Part shown: positions 53,214 to 61,459 of the stretch, piece by piece
How positions within the stretch are numbered: the first letter of the stretch is position 1
Layout: the number at the start of each line of letters is the position of its first letter
DNA from: Thalassotalea psychrophila
Lineage (GTDB): Bacteria; Pseudomonadota; Gammaproteobacteria; Enterobacterales; Alteromonadaceae
Length of the DNA: 64,000 bases
Reading direction: 5' to 3'
Assembly (NCBI RefSeq): GCF_031583595.1
Contig: NZ_CP134145.1
Coordinates: 1,116,001-1,180,000, forward strand
The notes under the pieces: generated by a model
Told to the model about the DNA's origin: nothing
Database searches by the model: none
The model's input: only the letters and a program-made list of their open reading frames with translations
Made by a program: the position numbers and the translations under genes

Positions 53214-54388
53214 GTATCCTTCATAAAAACAGTATAAATCAGAAAAGCTTGAAAAAACAACAAGGCATGGCTGTGCTGATCACTTCGATAATCTTGTTAA
53301 TTTTAATTACTTTGGTTTCTTTATATCTTGCACGATCAATTTTGTTGGAACAAAAGCTGGTGAATAATGATATTAGAGCAAAATATGCGTTTGAATCAGC
53401 AGAGTCGGCATTAAATATTGCTTTTACCGAGCTTGGTAGCGGCGATTACTTTCAAGAAGATGGTACCGTTGGCGGTATTACCGATACCAATAATGATGGT
53501 GTTAATGATTCAAATGAAGTTGAATTTACTAATGGTTTTGCCGTGGTGGATGTTGAAATAACTGTAGTGAATGATTTAAATCATTACAAAGTGACATCTA
53601 TTGGAACTGCTACTGATGGTAGTGCGAGCCGAACGGTTATCTCTGAAATGCAGTTTATCAGCCCTATTGTAAACACCCCTGATAACCCGATAAGTGCAAA
53701 AGGTAATGTCTACTTTGACGGCTCTGGAACTGTGCATAATTTAGAGGGGCACAGTACCATTTGGAGTGGCAGTGATGTGCAGCTTAAATCGTCTGGCGCA
53801 AAAAAAACCTATATCGCCAACCCTAACGATCCTAATTACCCTGGTTGTATGGATACTCAAGATACTAACCCTTGCAGCCAAGTGTTATCTTCTGATGGTT
53901 CAAAAGTTGGCCTTGATGTTATTGAGCATGATACTGATTTAGCCAATTTAACGGCTGATGAAATGTTTATTAACTTTTTTGGCTTAACACCTGAAGCTTA
54001 TAAAGAAACAATGGTTTCTAAAGAGTGTAATGATGCAAATTGGGGATCATGTGCAGATGGCTCAGAAGGTGAAGTTATTTGGATAGATGGTGATGTCACA
54101 GCCAATGGAGGTACGATTGGTTCAGTTGACGATCCTTGTATTCTTATTGTCGATGGCAATGCTACGTTTAAAGGGAACCCTGACTTTTATGGATTAGTGT
54201 TTGTAATGGGTAATATGGAGGCGACAGGTAACGCAGCATATTATGGGGCAGTAGTGGTCAACGGTTCTGCATCAGAAACTGGCAGTTTAGATATTTGGTA
54301 CAATTCTGGTCTTTTACAAGATTTAACTGAACTTGGTCCTGCAGTTGTTACCGCTGGTAGCTGGATTGATTTTGACACGGAGTTATAA
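53210..54388 (+). CDS. Enlarged PilX-like protein with a glycine-rich C-terminal domain
   Basis: 392 aa, about twice the usual PilX length. N-terminus QQGMAVLITSIILLILITLVSLYLARSI, no Glu5, followed by the PilX-type FESAESALNIAF. From about 160 on, a second domain has alternating Gly/Asn/Asp strands (GNVYFDGSGTVHNLEGHST, DGNATFKGNPDFYGLVFV), suggesting a beta-solenoid or polymer-like fold, and several cysteines. Its role may be at the fibre tip or outside surface (inference). Confidence 0.82.
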   Translation: MSILHKNSINQKSLKKQQGMAVLITSIILLILITLVSLYLARSILLEQKLVNNDIRAKYAFESAESALNIAFTELGSGDYFQEDGTVGGITDTNNDGVNDSNEVEFTNGFAVVDVEITVVNDLNHYKVTSIGTATDGSASRTVISEMQFISPIVNTPDNPISAKGNVYFDGSGTVHNLEGHSTIWSGSDVQLKSSGAKKTYIANPNDPNYPGCMDTQDTNPCSQVLSSDGSKVGLDVIEHDTDLANLTADEMFINFFGLTPEAYKETMVSKECNDANWGSCADGSEGEVIWIDGDVTANGGTIGSVDDPCILIVDGNATFKGNPDFYGLVFVMGNMEATGNAAYYGAVVVNGSASETGSLDIWYNSGLLQDLTELGPAVVTAGSWIDFDTEL

Positions 54389-54389
54389 A

Positions 54390-56471
54390 ATGAATAATAA
54401 AAACATGAAAGGCTTTGGCTTAATTGAGGTGTTAGTTGCTTTAGCAATTATGGCCGTGGGTTTATTAGCGGTTGCTTCTTTACAAAGCAGTTTAGTAAAT
54501 GATAGCAATGAAAATAAATTAAAAGCAGAGGCTATGGCTTTAGCGCAAGAACGAATTGAGCAATTGCGAAACTATACTGATGATGGTTTAACTGAAAGTG
54601 ATTTTAATACAATTTTTGCGGTCGGCACAGATAAGAACTCTACTGCTATTGTTGGTAACAATGCCTCATTTACTCGTGCAGAAACCATCGCCGATATTAA
54701 CGAACGGAAGAGTATAACGGTAAATGTAAGTTGGATCGATGCTCAAGGCGTCGCGCAAATAGTTTCATTGGATACGCAGTTATCTTGGGTTTCACCAAGC
54801 CTTTCTGGTGATATAGAGACGATAAAAGAAAGTGAGAGTTATGTTCGTTCAGCAACCGGACGAGCTAAACTAGGTGAAGGGCAAGTAACCGATGATGAAT
54901 ATGATTCAGATACAACTATAAAATATACCAATGGCGATGGTACTGGTTTGCTAGATAGAGGAGACGGAGACTTACGTTTAACTTCGGGTAAAGACGTTGT
55001 GCTGACACTTGAGGATGCTTGCGAAATTGTTAATAACGAACGTACCGGTACGGCTTGTACAGGTTTTGCTGAAATCTCTGGACGTATTTATGTTGATCAA
55101 AATAATACAAGCTTTGACATTAAAGATATTTTTGTAATCGCCTCCGATGCCGCTTATTGCCAACGTTATTATATCGATTCATCAACTAAAGAAGTTAAAG
55201 CTGTTACGAATGATACTACGAAAGCACTATTTACCGAGTCTAATAAAACTTTTGAATATTACGAGTATACCTGTTACTTAGGTGGGGGCTGGCATGGTAA
55301 TGTTGGTTTGTTGCAAGCTCAAAGTAATGAAAATAAAACCGCAATTCTAGATGGTTGTATGGGTGACCCTTATGAAACTGATCCTAATTTAACACCCAAG
55401 GTCGCAGTTAGAAGAGTGTACCGTGGTATGGCTTTTGTTGAGGGGAAAAGTGGTAAGCCAACAGAAGACAGCGATGGTTTTCCTATCTACTATTCAATCG
55501 GCATAAACGATGCGTTAATACTTCCTGAAGAGGGTGAACCGGGCCATGATTTTGTCATTACCGCGGTTTCAAACTCTAACGAACAAGATTGTATTACCGC
55601 TATGCGAGTATCTGACGCAGATATTGACGGTGTTACTGGCGCTCGTTTTGACGGAATGCCAACCGATTTCTTTTGTTTAAATCAAAACTCAACATATTTG
55701 GACCTAACTAAAATAGATTCTTTTGGTTACAAATATGACGATTATTGTCCTTACGATCCTAGTGATCCACCGCTAAAAATATATGAGTTAAGCGGTGATA
55801 TAACGGTTAAAGGGATAGATTTAATTGAAGAAGACTTGCTTGCAGGAATATTTATAAATACCTCAGACAGTACTGGTAACTGTACTCTTGCTTATGAAAG
55901 TGTTGCAGACACAACTCATACCTTAAACTTCAGTTGTAATGTGTTTGACTGGGGCGATGGTTGGGAAGGAGCGATCAACCTTTCTTCAATTATTACTGAT
56001 TTTGAATGTCTTGATTATCAACAAAACTTCCCTACTGGTAGTGAGGTATTTGCCGACCAAGTGATTAATAACTTCACCTGTCGTATTGGTGCAGAAGTTG
56101 ATCCGCCTGTTGTTGAACCTGTAGATGTTACTGTAGGTGGTTCGGTATATGGAGAAACCGGCAAGCTTTCTACTGTTACTTTTACTGTCACTAACGGTAC
56201 CAGTGTCACTTGTGATAAAAATATTTATAGCTGTATCGCAACGGCTAATGGCACTCCATGGTCAGGCGTTTTGTATGTAAATAGTTCGCATAAAAATAAT
56301 ACACCGTGTATTGGTATTCCTGATGGTATTGAGGCTGCTAATTACTCAATAATACGTGCGTCTAGCAAAGGCACGGTCGCTTCAATTTCGTTTACCAATA
56401 TCACCAATGAATTGATTAGTTTGAATATTGCTATCACAAAGAATAATGAGGCTTGTAGTGTTTATTTATAA
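54390..56471 (+). CDS. Giant PilV-like minor pilin with a large C-terminal extension
   Basis: 693 aa from the ATG at 54390 (GGAG seven bases upstream); an earlier in-frame TTG/ATG inside pilX is rejected. Leader MNNKNMKG, then FGLIEVLVALAIMAVGLLAVA, the PilV signature with Glu5. PilV proteins are usually 150-200 aa; here about 500 further residues follow, rich in Asp, Thr, Asn and Cys, in no family I recognise. Such size suggests an adhesin or tip domain carried on a minor pilin. Overlaps the last gene by 14 bases. Confidence 0.82.
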   Translation: MNNKNMKGFGLIEVLVALAIMAVGLLAVASLQSSLVNDSNENKLKAEAMALAQERIEQLRNYTDDGLTESDFNTIFAVGTDKNSTAIVGNNASFTRAETIADINERKSITVNVSWIDAQGVAQIVSLDTQLSWVSPSLSGDIETIKESESYVRSATGRAKLGEGQVTDDEYDSDTTIKYTNGDGTGLLDRGDGDLRLTSGKDVVLTLEDACEIVNNERTGTACTGFAEISGRIYVDQNNTSFDIKDIFVIASDAAYCQRYYIDSSTKEVKAVTNDTTKALFTESNKTFEYYEYTCYLGGGWHGNVGLLQAQSNENKTAILDGCMGDPYETDPNLTPKVAVRRVYRGMAFVEGKSGKPTEDSDGFPIYYSIGINDALILPEEGEPGHDFVITAVSNSNEQDCITAMRVSDADIDGVTGARFDGMPTDFFCLNQNSTYLDLTKIDSFGYKYDDYCPYDPSDPPLKIYELSGDITVKGIDLIEEDLLAGIFINTSDSTGNCTLAYESVADTTHTLNFSCNVFDWGDGWEGAINLSSIITDFECLDYQQNFPTGSEVFADQVINNFTCRIGAEVDPPVVEPVDVTVGGSVYGETGKLSTVTFTVTNGTSVTCDKNIYSCIATANGTPWSGVLYVNSSHKNNTPCIGIPDGIEAANYSIIRASSKGTVASISFTNITNELISLNIAITKNNEACSVYL

Positions 56472-56886
56472 TAAAAATAACGGTTTTACCTTAATTGAAT
56501 TAATGATAGTGGTTGCAATTATCGGCATTATCGCCGGTATTGCTTATCCTTCGTTTAGTGACTCTATGATGAAAGCGAGACGGTCTGATGCGAAAAGTGC
56601 AATGCTTGGTCTGGTTTTGTCTCAAAGCAAATTAAGGGGCAGTTGTGCAACATTTGGCGGTACAATTGGAGCTGCTAATAACTGCGGATCCAGTACGGTA
56701 AAAGGTATTGCTACTAGTGAAAATGGCTATTATACATTGGCTATTAGTGGCGCCGGCGGTAACGCTTATACAATTACAGCGACAGCACAAGGAGTGCAAG
56801 CTAAGGATACTGGTTGTACGTCGTTAACACTTGCCGTTAGTGCTTCAAATCCAAAAGGCTTAAAGGGACCTTCGTCTTGTTGGTAA
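56458..56886 (+). CDS. PilE-type minor pilin
   Basis: 142 aa from GTG at 56458, with GAGG six bases upstream, giving leader MFIYNKNNG and mature FTLIELMIVVAIIGIIAGIAYPSF with Glu5. Contains RRSDAKSAMLGLV, typical of PilE, and ends with a Cys pair (CTSLTL, SSCW). Earlier TTG or ATG starts in the same frame are possible but lack a ribosome binding site. Last gene of the rightward cluster. Confidence 0.88.
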   Translation: MFIYNKNNGFTLIELMIVVAIIGIIAGIAYPSFSDSMMKARRSDAKSAMLGLVLSQSKLRGSCATFGGTIGAANNCGSSTVKGIATSENGYYTLAISGAGGNAYTITATAQGVQAKDTGCTSLTLAVSASNPKGLKGPSSCW

Positions 56887-56925
56887 TAATTAATTATTAT
56901 TTTGAAACCGTAACAGACTAAAAAC

Positions 56926-56951
56926 AAAAAACTGCTAATAAGCAGTTTTTT
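56926..56951. terminator. Bidirectional intrinsic terminator
   Basis: Eleven-base arms AAAAAACTGCT/AGCAGTTTTTT with an AATA loop, between the convergent minor pilin operon and nadE. Confidence 0.8.
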
Positions 56952-56972
56952 ATTTTTCAGAGCATGTAAATA

Positions 56973-57803
56973 TCAATCATAAATAGTTGGAATAGGTTTA
57001 CGCTTATGCTGAGTATTGTTGAAAATGGTCACTAACTTAATTGCAACTTCTTCTCTAACTTCTCTACCTTCTAAAAAGTTATCAATGTCATCATAACTTA
57101 CACCAAGTGCTGCTTCGTCTTCTTTACCTGGATCTAGTTCTTCTAAATCTGCAGTAGGGGCTTTTACTATAAGCTTTTCAGGTGCGCCCATCGTTCTAGC
57201 AAGTAAACGAACTTGTCGTTTACTTAAACCAAATAATGGTGCCATGTCACAAGCGCCATCGCCCCATTTAGTATAGAAGCCAGTAATGTTCTCTGCGCTG
57301 TGGTCTGTACCGATAACTAAACCACCTAATATGCCAGCTAAATGATATTGCATCACCATGCGAGTGCGAGCTTTTACATTGCCTTTAGAAAAATCTAAGC
57401 GATGTGCATTCGCAGCTAATAAACCACTATCTTCTAATATCTTTACTGCTTCTTGATGTATGCCATCGACACCTGCCATAACATTGGTGGAGATACATTG
57501 GCTTGGCTGAATGAATTTCACCGCTAATTGCGCATCATCTTCGTCTGCCTGAACGTTATATGGTAAACGCACTGCGATAAATTTGAACCCTTCACCATGT
57601 TCTTCATTTAGTTCATCAACAGCAAGTTGAGCTAAGCGACCGCATGTTGATGAGTCAACACCACCACTTATGCCTAAAATTAAATGTTTTAAACCAGAAT
57701 TAACTAACTGCTGCTTAATAAAATTGACTCGACGAGTAATTTCAAATTTAGCATCAATTTCTGCTAATACTTTCATTTCGCTAATGATAGCTTGGCGGTT
57801 CAT
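56973..57803 (-). CDS. nadE: Ammonia-dependent NAD+ synthetase NadE
   Basis: 276 aa. The ATP pyrophosphatase P-loop SGGVDSS is at 46-52; [22 protein letters not shown] near 180-201 and the C-terminal [13 protein letters not shown] are family features. No glutaminase domain, so ammonia is the donor. Final step of NAD+ synthesis. Transcribed alone. Confidence 0.95.
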   Translation of the reverse strand: MNRQAIISEMKVLAEIDAKFEITRRVNFIKQQLVNSGLKHLILGISGGVDSSTCGRLAQLAVDELNEEHGEGFKFIAVRLPYNVQADEDDAQLAVKFIQPSQCISTNVMAGVDGIHQEAVKILEDSGLLAANAHRLDFSKGNVKARTRMVMQYHLAGILGGLVIGTDHSAENITGFYTKWGDGACDMAPLFGLSKRQVRLLARTMGAPEKLIVKAPTADLEELDPGKEDEAALGVSYDDIDNFLEGREVREEVAIKLVTIFNNTQHKRKPIPTIYD

Positions 57804-58548
<745 letters not shown>

Positions 58549-58567
58549 AATAGTCTTCTCAGCATAA

Positions 58568-58601
58568 AAAAAAACGGCGTTCAATTGAACGCCGTTTTTT
58601 T
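58568..58601 (+). terminator. Intrinsic terminator after glnB
   Basis: Fifteen-base arms with ACGGCGTTC/GAACGCCGT core, AATT loop and flanking A and T runs; would work in both directions. Confidence 0.9.
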
Positions 58602-58658
58602 AGAGATAAATAAACTAGAGGATTTTATAGTCAGTCTTTAGTTCTTAGTCCTTTACCC

Positions 58659-59423
58659 TTACAGTCCATTCACCGCTGGATTATTAGGGTAATTTAAAGC
58701 TAACACTTGACGAGCATTACGTTTCAAATCATCCAAGCCTAAGATACCGTAGCACTCAATCATGATCACTAACGCTTCTTCAACCTGCTCACTTGGCCCA
58801 AAGAATTCAACTATGTAACGACCGCGATTTGCGGCGGCCGCATAAGCTTTACGCTCTATAAAGAATCGTGCTGCAGCTAATTCATAGTCTGCTAAGCGAC
58901 TTTTAATAGCAATCATACGTTTGCGCGAATCTGAAGCATATTTACTGTCAGGGTAAACCGTTAATATCGTTCTAAAGTCATCAAAAGCCGAACGAGCATG
59001 TTTAGGATCTCGATCACTTCGGTCAATACCAGCCATTTCTTGGAATAAATTCTCTTCTAAAGAAAGATTAATTAAGGCGCGCATGTAATAAACATAATCG
59101 ACATTTTTATGGCTAGGGTTTAAGCGTAAGAAACGTTCTACTAGCGCCGTACCTTGCGCAGCGTCTCCTGCTTTATAGTAAGCGTAAATTAGATCTAACT
59201 GTACTTGATGAGAAATAGCACCAAATGGGTAGCGTGAATCTATTGCTGATAAAATTGGAATTGCTTTTTGGTATAAACCATTATCAAGCGCATTTCTAGC
59301 GTCTAGATATAAAGCTTGAGCAGATTTATCTGGTACTTTTTCAATATCTTCAGGTGATGATGAACACCCAGCTAAAGTTAAAAATAAAGATAATGTAACG
59401 ATTTTTAATGTAAACTTGTTCAT
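58659..59423 (-). CDS. bamD: Outer membrane assembly lipoprotein BamD
   Basis: 254 aa. Lipoprotein signal with lipobox LAGC (Cys20). TPR-type repeats about 35-235, with RYPFGAISHQVQLDLIYAYYKAGD and FRTILTVYPDSKYASDSRKRM as BamD hallmarks. Essential part of the BAM complex that inserts beta-barrels. Divergent from rluD, as in E. coli. Confidence 0.95.
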   Translation of the reverse strand: MNKFTLKIVTLSLFLTLAGCSSSPEDIEKVPDKSAQALYLDARNALDNGLYQKAIPILSAIDSRYPFGAISHQVQLDLIYAYYKAGDAAQGTALVERFLRLNPSHKNVDYVYYMRALINLSLEENLFQEMAGIDRSDRDPKHARSAFDDFRTILTVYPDSKYASDSRKRMIAIKSRLADYELAAARFFIERKAYAAAANRGRYIVEFFGPSEQVEEALVIMIECYGILGLDDLKRNARQVLALNYPNNPAVNGL

Positions 59424-59469
59424 ATAAATAGGATGTCTGTTGCGACCCTTTAAAAATAATTATGAAAGC

Positions 59470-59506
59470 CCTGCTTAAAGCAGGTAAAATACTTAAATTA
59501 AGTATT
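59470..59506. promoter_or_regulatory. Two adjacent palindromes between bamD and rluD
   Basis: CCTGCTT-a-AAGCAGG (59470-59484) and AATACTTAA-a-TTAAGTATT (59488-59506), separated by three bases. Could be operators or transcript hairpins; no match to a known operator recognised. Confidence 0.4.
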
Positions 59507-59550
59507 AAAAATAATGTGTAAGCATTCTAACCTAGCTTTCGTGCATTGCA

Positions 59551-59578
59551 CAGTGCTAATTAACGCAGTGCTAATTAA
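59551..59578. repeat. Direct repeat CAGTGCTAATTAA, two copies 15 bp apart
   Basis: 13-bp identical copies at 59551-59563 and 59566-59578 in the rluD leader, probably a local duplication. Confidence 0.75.
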
Positions 59579-59589
59579 TAGAGACTTTA

Positions 59590-60564
59590 ATGGCTGAAAA
59601 AATTCAACACCAAGACGTAGTACCTGATTCATGTTTAGGTAAACGTCTAGACCAAACAATTGCCCAAATGTTCCCCGATTATTCAAGATCTCGTTTAAAA
59701 GACTGGATTTTGGATGGTAGTGTTCAAGTAGATGGCGAAGTTATCAGTAAAGCTCGTATCAAAATGGCGGGTGGTGAAACCATCACTTTAAACGCCGAAC
59801 TTGAAACTGAAGTGCATCATGAAGCGCAAGCTATTGCTCTAAATATCGTCTACGAAGATGATGATATTCTTGTAATCAACAAACCTGCAGGTTTAGTGGT
59901 GCATCCTGGTGCTGGAAACCATGATGGCACCGTATTAAATGCTTTGTTGCATCATTGTCCTGGACAAGAATTGCTACCTCGCGCAGGTATTGTTCATCGT
60001 TTAGATAAAGATACAACTGGATTAATGGTTGTTGCTAAAACAATTGCAGCTCAAACAAATTTGGTTGAAGCTTTGCAAGCTCGAGAAATAACTCGTGAAT
60101 ACGAAGCCATCGCCAACGGCATCATGACCGCTGGTGGCATAGTAGATGAGCCAATTGGACGTCACTCTACTAAACGCACTGCTATGGCAGTAACTATTTC
60201 AGGTCGTCCGTCGGTAACTCATTATCGAGTGATGGAAAAATATCGACTACATACTCGTTTACGTTTGCGATTAGAAACTGGTCGTACGCATCAAATCCGT
60301 GTTCATATGTCATTTATAGGTCACCCACTGGTTGGCGATCCTGTTTATGGCGGCCGCCCTAGACCACCTAAAGCTGCAAGTAGTGAATTCTTAGATGAGC
60401 TTCGTGGTTTCAAACGCCAAGCACTTCACGCCACCATGCTGTCTTTATATCATCCTATAAATGGAGAATTAATGACATGGCATGCTGAAATTCCAGAGGA
60501 TATGGTGAGTATGAATGCGGCGTTAAAAGAAGATCTTCGTTTAAACCCTGTCGAAGAATTTTAG
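59590..60564 (+). CDS. rluD: 23S rRNA pseudouridine synthase RluD
   Basis: 324 aa. N-terminal S4 domain (about 18-75) and a RluA-family catalytic domain with HRLDKDTTGLMVVAKT; Asp139 is catalytic. RluD modifies U1911, U1915 and U1917 in helix 69 of 23S rRNA. Conserved order bamD|rluD-pgeF-clpB. Confidence 0.95.
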   Translation: MAEKIQHQDVVPDSCLGKRLDQTIAQMFPDYSRSRLKDWILDGSVQVDGEVISKARIKMAGGETITLNAELETEVHHEAQAIALNIVYEDDDILVINKPAGLVVHPGAGNHDGTVLNALLHHCPGQELLPRAGIVHRLDKDTTGLMVVAKTIAAQTNLVEALQAREITREYEAIANGIMTAGGIVDEPIGRHSTKRTAMAVTISGRPSVTHYRVMEKYRLHTRLRLRLETGRTHQIRVHMSFIGHPLVGDPVYGGRPRPPKAASSEFLDELRGFKRQALHATMLSLYHPINGELMTWHAEIPEDMVSMNAALKEDLRLNPVEEF

Positions 60565-60567
60565 TAA

Positions 60568-61332
60568 TTGCCTACCTTGTCTGATTCGTCAGTAAAAAGT
60601 GCAATACTAAATATAGATTTGCCAACACATGAAAATGTGTTGGCAATAACTACAACTCGTAATAATGGTTTCAGCTCAGTTCCTTTTGATAGTTTTAATC
60701 TTGGCGATCATGTTAGCGACAATGAACAATGTGTGATATTAAATCGCAAAAAACTATCTCATTCTCTCCCTAAAAACTGCAATATCCAATGGTTAAATCA
60801 AGTTCATGGCAGTAATGTTATTGATGTTAAGAGCTATTCATCAACACCTTTAACTGCAGATGCTTCCTATACCGATAAATGCAACCTTGCTTTGGCAATA
60901 CTCACCGCAGACTGTTTGCCTATTTTATTAGTTAACAATAGCTGCTCTGAAATAGCGGCTATTCACGGTGGTTGGCGACCTGTGGCAGATAATATTATCG
61001 CCAATACCGTTAAATTATTTAAAGACTGCCCCGAAAATATTACTGCCTGGTTAGGTCCTTGCATAGGTGAACAAGCTTTTGAAGTTGGCAGTGAGGTAAA
61101 GCAAAAATTTGAAAAATTGTCGCCTTTATTTTCTAAAGCTTTTGTTAAGCAAAGTAATGAAAAATTTTTTGCTAAACTGCATTTAATTGCCACGCTACAA
61201 TTGCAGCAATTAGGTATCAAAAACGTCACTGGTTTAGGGGAATGTACCTATTCAAATCCAGATAAATACTTTTCTTATCGTCGAGATGGGCAGACAGGTC
61301 GTATGGCCTCGATTATTTGTATAACACCATAA
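60568..61332 (+). CDS. pgeF: Peptidoglycan editing factor PgeF (YfiH/DUF152)
   Basis: 254 aa. QVHGSNV (His80), LTADCLPILL (Cys116) and IHGGWRP (His133) form the metal-bound active site of the YfiH/multicopper polyphenol oxidase-like family. It removes misincorporated residues from peptidoglycan precursors in E. coli. Three bases after rluD; start is TTG at 60568 or 60577, neither with a strong ribosome binding site. Confidence 0.9.
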   Translation: MPTLSDSSVKSAILNIDLPTHENVLAITTTRNNGFSSVPFDSFNLGDHVSDNEQCVILNRKKLSHSLPKNCNIQWLNQVHGSNVIDVKSYSSTPLTADASYTDKCNLALAILTADCLPILLVNNSCSEIAAIHGGWRPVADNIIANTVKLFKDCPENITAWLGPCIGEQAFEVGSEVKQKFEKLSPLFSKAFVKQSNEKFFAKLHLIATLQLQQLGIKNVTGLGECTYSNPDKYFSYRRDGQTGRMASIICITP

Positions 61333-61371
61333 AATATTAAGTTTAGATTTAACATTAATTTCTTCTCCAGC

Positions 61372-61398
61372 ATTGAAAATCAGCAACTCCGTGCATAT
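61372..61398 (+). promoter_or_regulatory. Possible heat-shock (sigma-32) promoter for clpB
   Basis: ATTGAAA (61372-61378) and GTGCATAT (61391-61398) resemble CTTGAAA and CCCCATnT, with a 12-base spacer that is slightly short. Matches are partial; position 60 bases before clpB fits. Confidence 0.35.
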
Positions 61399-61459
61399 TT
61401 AAATAATAGAACCAATTAAAAATTTTATTCTATTTATTGCCATAAGTCGGAGTATTTTC

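Noticed and set aside
54333..54389. Upstream start of the giant PilV inside pilX
   Set aside because: The ATG at 54390 has a good ribosome binding site and gives a normal eight-residue prepilin leader.
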